Under the pieces are notes generated by a model. The model worked only from the letters and a program-made list of their open reading frames with translations, was not told the DNA's origin and made no database searches. Positions 60,659 to 64,000 of a stretch of DNA of 64,000 nt are shown here, piece after piece (position 1 is the first letter of the stretch; every line of letters begins with the position of its first letter). The stretch spans positions 1-64,000 of the forward strand of contig CAILYI010000077.1 of the NCBI GenBank assembly GCA_903838415.1. Direction: 5' to 3'. Origin of the DNA: an uncultured Anaerolineae bacterium (GTDB taxonomy: Bacteria; Chloroflexota; Anaerolineae; Anaerolineales; Villigracilaceae). A program made the translations under genes and the position numbers.

Positions 60659-61579
60659 TTATTCGACTGCCACGTTCCAGTGATTGTATTTTTCAACTTT
60701 TCCATGCACCACGTCATTGAACAAATCGCGCAGTTTGGCGGTGATTGGACCCATTTTGCCATCTCCCACCGGGCGATGATCGACTTTGGCGACGACCGTC
60801 ACCTGTGCGGCGGTGCCGGTCAGGAACAATTCTTCGCACACAAAAGTTTCTGTGCGGTCAATCGAACGCTCCACCACCGTCAGCCCCAACTCGTTTTTTG
60901 CCAGTTCGATCACTGTGCGACGGGTGATTCCTTCCAGAATATTCTCATAGACGGGCGGAGTAATCAGCACGCCATCCCGCACAATGAACACATTCATGGC
61001 GGTGCCTTCAGAAACATGACCTTGGTTATCGAGCACCAGGGCTTCGTCGAAACCGGATCTGGCGGCGTCCGTTTTGATTAACGCTGAGTTGGCATACGCC
61101 CCACTGATTTTGCCACGCGCCGGGATGACGTTATCGTCAATGCGCCGCCAGGATGAAATTGTGACATGCGCCCCATCCTCGTTTTTGCCATAGGCGCCAA
61201 AGGGCACGGCAAAAATGGTGATTTCGTCGTGCAAGTCGTGCAGGCGCACGCCGATCAGGGCATCCGCTTTGTAGCACAGCGGGCGGATGTAGACATCCTG
61301 TTGCCAGCCGTCGAGCTTGAGCAGGTCCTTGGTGATTTGCGTCAGGCTTTCGGGCGTATGCGGCAAGTCCATTGCCAAAATCCTGGACGATTGCAGCAGG
61401 CGTTTGAAATGGTCATAAGGGCGGAAGACAAACAACTTTTTCTGCTCGGCATTCCAATAGCCGCGCATTCCGCCAAACGCCGCCGTACCATAATTCAAGC
61501 CATGTGTGGCAACGCTGACTTTTGCCTCGCCAAACGGGACAATTTTGCCTTCGAAATAGGCATGTTGGGTTTGTTCCAT
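60659..61579 (-). CDS. ilvE: Branched-chain amino-acid aminotransferase
   Basis: The 306-aa fold-type IV PLP enzyme has VSVATHGLNYGTAAFGGMRG, YIRPLCYKADALIG, the PLP lysine in PARGKISGAYANSALIK, DEALVLDNQGHVSEGTAMNVF and FLTGTAAQVTVV. It catalyses the last step of Val, Leu and Ile synthesis. Its upstream region shares the gap with the ArsR-type gene; TATAAT-like sequence near 61620 on the minus strand may be its -10 box. GGAG precedes the ATG. Confidence 0.94.
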   Translation of the reverse strand: MEQTQHAYFEGKIVPFGEAKVSVATHGLNYGTAAFGGMRGYWNAEQKKLFVFRPYDHFKRLLQSSRILAMDLPHTPESLTQITKDLLKLDGWQQDVYIRPLCYKADALIGVRLHDLHDEITIFAVPFGAYGKNEDGAHVTISSWRRIDDNVIPARGKISGAYANSALIKTDAARSGFDEALVLDNQGHVSEGTAMNVFIVRDGVLITPPVYENILEGITRRTVIELAKNELGLTVVERSIDRTETFVCEELFLTGTAAQVTVVAKVDHRPVGDGKMGPITAKLRDLFNDVVHGKVEKYNHWNVAVE

Positions 61580-61679
61580 TGGATTTCTCCGCCTTGCAGG
61601 ATGATTTCACGCGGTCAAATTATACCTGACGCTTCCCCCGAACCCGGAATTTCGTTAAATTTGCCTTTGTGCTCATGAC

Positions 61680-61744
61680 TTGACAAATATGCGTGTTCTG
61701 CGTAAAATTAATTAGATATATATCTAATTAATTTTACGCAGAAC
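61680..61744 (+). promoter_or_regulatory. Promoter overlapping a 50-bp perfect palindrome
   Basis: TTGACA (61680-61685) and TAAAAT (61703-61708) are 17 bases apart. A perfect palindrome runs from 61695 to 61744: the left arm starts GTTCTGCGTAAAATTAATTA and the centre is TATATA at 61717-61722. It covers the -10 box and start point. It is the likely operator of the downstream ArsR-type regulator, and the transcribed right arm could also form an RNA hairpin. Confidence 0.85.
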
Positions 61745-61771
61745 ATACCGTTTGAAATATTGGAGGTCTGG

Positions 61772-62356
61772 ATGATTGAAAATTCCAACCCTGTTGGGGA
61801 TTCGATTGAACTGGTCGACGTTTTTAAGGCTCTCGCTGATTCCAGCCGTCTGAAAATTGTTGGGTTACTGGCGCAACAGCCCTGCACTGTTGAGCAATTG
61901 GCCGCCATGTTGGGGCTCAAAGCGCCGACGATTTCCCACCACCTGTCGAAGCTCACGGAAGTGGGCCTGGTCTCAGCCCGCGCGGAAGGCTACTACAACG
62001 TCTACCGGCTCGAAAAGACCGCGCTGGATGACCACATGCGCCGCATCACTTCCAGCGAGCAAATCGCAGCCGTCAGCGCCACGGTCGATCTGGACGCTTT
62101 TGAAAAAAAGGTGGTCAAGGATTTCAGCCTGCCGGATGGAAAGTTGAAAATCATCCCGGCGCAGCGCAAAAAGCTGGAAGCCATCCTGCGCCACGTAGTG
62201 CGGGCTTTCGATCCGGGCCTTCGCTACAGCGAGAAACAGGTCAATGAAATTTTGTCCCGCTTCCATGCGGATACGGCCACTTTGCGCCGCGAACTTGTTG
62301 GATATGGCTTGATGCAGCGTGAAGGTGGCGGATGCGAATACTGGCGGATAGAATAA
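61772..62356 (+). CDS. ArsR-family regulator with DUF2087 domain
   Basis: The protein is 194 aa from ATG 61772 (GGAGG six bases upstream; an earlier ATG overlaps this site). The winged helix (about 10-85) has ALADSSRLKIVGLLAQQPCT and LKAPTISHHLSKLTEVGL. The C-terminal DUF2087 domain (about 125-190) has PDGKLKIIPAQRKKLEAIL and LRRELVGYGLMQREGG. No obvious metal-binding cysteine pair is seen. It probably represses itself through the 50-bp palindrome. Confidence 0.88.
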   Translation: MIENSNPVGDSIELVDVFKALADSSRLKIVGLLAQQPCTVEQLAAMLGLKAPTISHHLSKLTEVGLVSARAEGYYNVYRLEKTALDDHMRRITSSEQIAAVSATVDLDAFEKKVVKDFSLPDGKLKIIPAQRKKLEAILRHVVRAFDPGLRYSEKQVNEILSRFHADTATLRRELVGYGLMQREGGGCEYWRIE

Positions 62357-62391
62357 AAAAGCTGGGGCGGTTCAAACCCGCCCCAGCTTTT
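62357..62391. terminator. Bidirectional terminator
   Basis: AAAAGCTGGGGCGG (62357-62370) pairs with CCGCCCCAGCTTTT (62378-62391) through a seven-base loop. It lies between the ArsR-type gene and the convergent DUF711 gene and overlaps the latter's stop. Confidence 0.9.
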
Positions 62392-63610
62392 ATTTGTTTC
62401 TGTGATGCAATGAGAATGTCTCATTGCTGGAAAACAGCCTTCCGAGTGGTTCTGCCTCGAGTGCCATTACGGTGCTGTTGGCGAAATAATCGAAGTTGAA
62501 ATTGGTGGCGTCCCCCGCGCTTTTACCGGGGATCGGCATCAGCCGCGCGGTGAGCGGCTTGTGCAGACGCAAAGCCAGCGCGGATATATCCAGTAAAAGG
62601 GCCGAAATTTGATCAGCGGTCACATTACCGGGGATGGGGACAGTATCCAGGCCCGAGCCGCAAACGGATGAATACATCAACAGGTCTTTGACGGTTAACA
62701 CCTTTTCGCTGGCGCGCTTTGCCAAAACGGCGTCTTCCAGCATCGGCATCATCAGCCCGCAAAAACCGGCGCGCGGGAAATCGGCTCGATCGATGGCATC
62801 CGTCAAAATAGAGGCCGCGGCCAGTGAGCCGTGCTGCCCAATTTTGGGCGCGCCCAGGCGTTCAAAAGCGGCTCCGAGTGAGCGGGCTTCAACCGGGAAC
62901 GGTGCCAGCGAAAAGTCAATGCCGCCAAAACGCACGCTGAAACGGAATTTAAGCGGTTCCGCGGCATAAGCCAGTTTGCGCGCATGGTTTTCGAGTTCGT
63001 TAATCAGCGCCTGTCGGCCTTCCTCGATCGTTTTTGCGTTTGCGAAAGATTCCACAGCCAGATCCGCCGCTTCAAGAGCCAGTGCAAACGTGGGCGTATC
63101 CGAATCGTGATAGGAGGCAGGGAAGAAGGGCCCACCGGGTAATACGTTTGCCAGCGCAGCAAATCGCAGGTTGGCAAAGCCATCCGGCGAGATCGTCGCA
63201 TTACGAATCATGACCTCGGCGCAGGCGCGAATGGCCGGCAGGTAAATTCCACCCTGCGCTGTGGCCATCACGCCCGTGAAAAAGATATTTTTAGAGGCGG
63301 CGATCGCATCCGGGATCATTTCATAGCTTTCGGGCACATCCGGCAGCGCCGGGCCGAGCGAAGCATAGTCGATGCCGTTGGCCGCAATCGCGTTGCTCAA
63401 GCGCTGCGCGAATCGCGGCGTCAGGCCAATCGCATCAGCGCCCAGCAGCGTCGTAAACGGCACAGACGCAATGCGCGTGGTCTGCACTTCGTACCCGGCC
63501 GCTTCGAAAGCTGCGCGCGCGGTTGAAAGGAAAATCCCGGCGTCTTGAATCCGGTCTTCCTTCATTGGCCAGCCCACATTCATAAAATAAGTGATCGAAC
63601 GAATTTTCAT
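62390..63610 (-). CDS. DUF711-family protein
   Basis: The 406-aa protein is close to the usual DUF711 length. It has KIRSITYFMNVGWPMKEDRI at the start, PFTTLLGADAIGLTPRFA, then GAAFERLGAPKIGQHGSLAA, and a central FCGLMMPMLEDAVLAKR segment. The family is related by fold to glycyl-radical/formate-lyase-like proteins but has no established activity. It overlaps the upstream SpoU gene as ATGA. Confidence 0.85.
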   Translation of the reverse strand: MKIRSITYFMNVGWPMKEDRIQDAGIFLSTARAAFEAAGYEVQTTRIASVPFTTLLGADAIGLTPRFAQRLSNAIAANGIDYASLGPALPDVPESYEMIPDAIAASKNIFFTGVMATAQGGIYLPAIRACAEVMIRNATISPDGFANLRFAALANVLPGGPFFPASYHDSDTPTFALALEAADLAVESFANAKTIEEGRQALINELENHARKLAYAAEPLKFRFSVRFGGIDFSLAPFPVEARSLGAAFERLGAPKIGQHGSLAAASILTDAIDRADFPRAGFCGLMMPMLEDAVLAKRASEKVLTVKDLLMYSSVCGSGLDTVPIPGNVTADQISALLLDISALALRLHKPLTARLMPIPGKSAGDATNFNFDYFANSTVMALEAEPLGRLFSSNETFSLHHRNK

Positions 63611-64000
63611 CTTGCCTCGCTTCTTTGTCGGACGACTTCAAACATCAGCACAGCCCCGGCCACGCCTGCATTTAATGATTCTATTTTACCCGGCATTGGG
63701 ATATTAACAAAAACATTGGCCAGATTTTTGGCCGATTGGCTGGCTCCATCCGCCTCGCCGCCTACGATCAAGGCGCATGGAGTTGAAAAATCTGCGCCCC
63801 AGCAGGAAGTTTGGCCCTCGGCATCTGCCAGAAAAGCGGTCAGCCCCGTTATGTGGGCGCGGATTTCATCCCACCCGAGGCTGCACACCGCTAAATGGAA
63901 GTGTGCCCCCATCCCGGCGCGCACCACCTTCGGCGCAAACGGATCCGTGGTTTCTGGTGGAATGAAGACGGCCTGCGCGCCAGCCGCCGCGGCCGTGCGG
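63607..64000 (-). CDS. SpoU/TrmH-family RNA 2'-O-methyltransferase, 5' part missing
   Basis: The visible C-terminal 130 residues of the SPOUT knot domain contain VFIPPETTDPFAPKVVRAGM, ALIVGGEADGAS, and the SAM-knot motif VNIPMPGKIESLNAGVAGAV. These identify a TrmH/RlmB-type 2'-O-ribose methyltransferase of rRNA or tRNA. The frame is open through the right edge, where its N-terminus lies. A GTG near 63927 is internal, not the start. Confidence 0.88.
   Translation of the reverse strand, partial: RTAAAAGAQAVFIPPETTDPFAPKVVRAGMGAHFHLAVCSLGWDEIRAHITGLTAFLADAEGQTSCWGADFSTPCALIVGGEADGASQSAKNLANVFVNIPMPGKIESLNAGVAGAVLMFEVVRQRSEAR

Noticed and set aside
63607-63927. Complete small methyltransferase of 106 aa
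   Set aside because: The frame is open upstream to the window edge with conserved SpoU residues, so this is the C-terminal part of a larger protein.

Overview
The window looks like a chromosome segment of a non-phototrophic Chloroflexota bacterium, most likely class Anaerolineae. This is inferred from gene content and style and was not tested by a search. Supporting signs are moderately high GC, Pro/Thr-rich linkers after lipoprotein signal peptides, SAM-I riboswitches on methionine genes, a BCD/PucC-type transporter without photosynthesis genes, very large SARP-type and multi-PAS/GAF signalling proteins, and cobalamin-dependent methionine synthesis. No tRNA, rRNA, CRISPR array, insertion sequence or prophage was recognised. 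Both ends cut through genes.

Layout. 0-2.2 kb: a HTH regulator, a 48-aa membrane peptide and a PucC-like transporter. 2.5-10 kb: a leftward run of a SARP/AAA/TPR regulator, RecN, a B-box membrane protein, NAD kinase and a Cas4-like nuclease split into two membrane-anchored halves. 10.5-15 kb: a rightward group (thioesterase, M42 peptidase, luciferase-like oxidoreductase, SDR, orphan BLUF photoreceptor, HIT protein). 15-21 kb: an MFS exporter, a HicBA pair, an Eis-like acetyltransferase, a HAD hydrolase, a zinc ribbon and a GMC oxidoreductase. 21.3-26.4 kb: a phosphorelay group of REC-GGDEF, HPt and a giant histidine kinase. 26.8-28.5 kb: a promoter-to-terminator small RNA or leader ahead of rtcB. 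28.5-32.1 kb: a VOC protein and four GNAT acetyltransferases, preceded by a 32-aa peptide gene with its own promoter and two terminators.

32-57 kb holds most of a methionine/SAM cycle: metK and metY each behind a SAM-I riboswitch, metA (with Glu111, predicted acetyl-CoA specific), metH, and a fused homocysteine methyltransferase/MTHFR. Interleaved are an HDAC-like deacetylase, a YacP-like protein, OsmC, a glucose/sorbosone dehydrogenase lipoprotein, a YefM-YoeB pair with its TGTACA operator, three GT39-like membrane glycosyltransferases and CoaX. 40.7-46.1 kb is an eight-gene molybdate/tungstate operon: HTH-PBP regulator, Mop, molybdopterin-fold lipoprotein, TiaS-like protein, membrane protein and a TupABC-type transporter. 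57-64 kb: a parvulin lipoprotein, a mucin-like membrane protein, IlvE, an ArsR/DUF2087 regulator whose promoter overlaps a 50-bp perfect palindrome, a DUF711 protein and a truncated SpoU methyltransferase.

The least-explained items are the Mo/W operon with its TiaS-like member, the split nuclease, the peptide/terminator leader of the GNAT operon, and the RNA ahead of rtcB. Several genes have a -10 box only 5-8 nt before the start codon, which suggests leaderless mRNAs.
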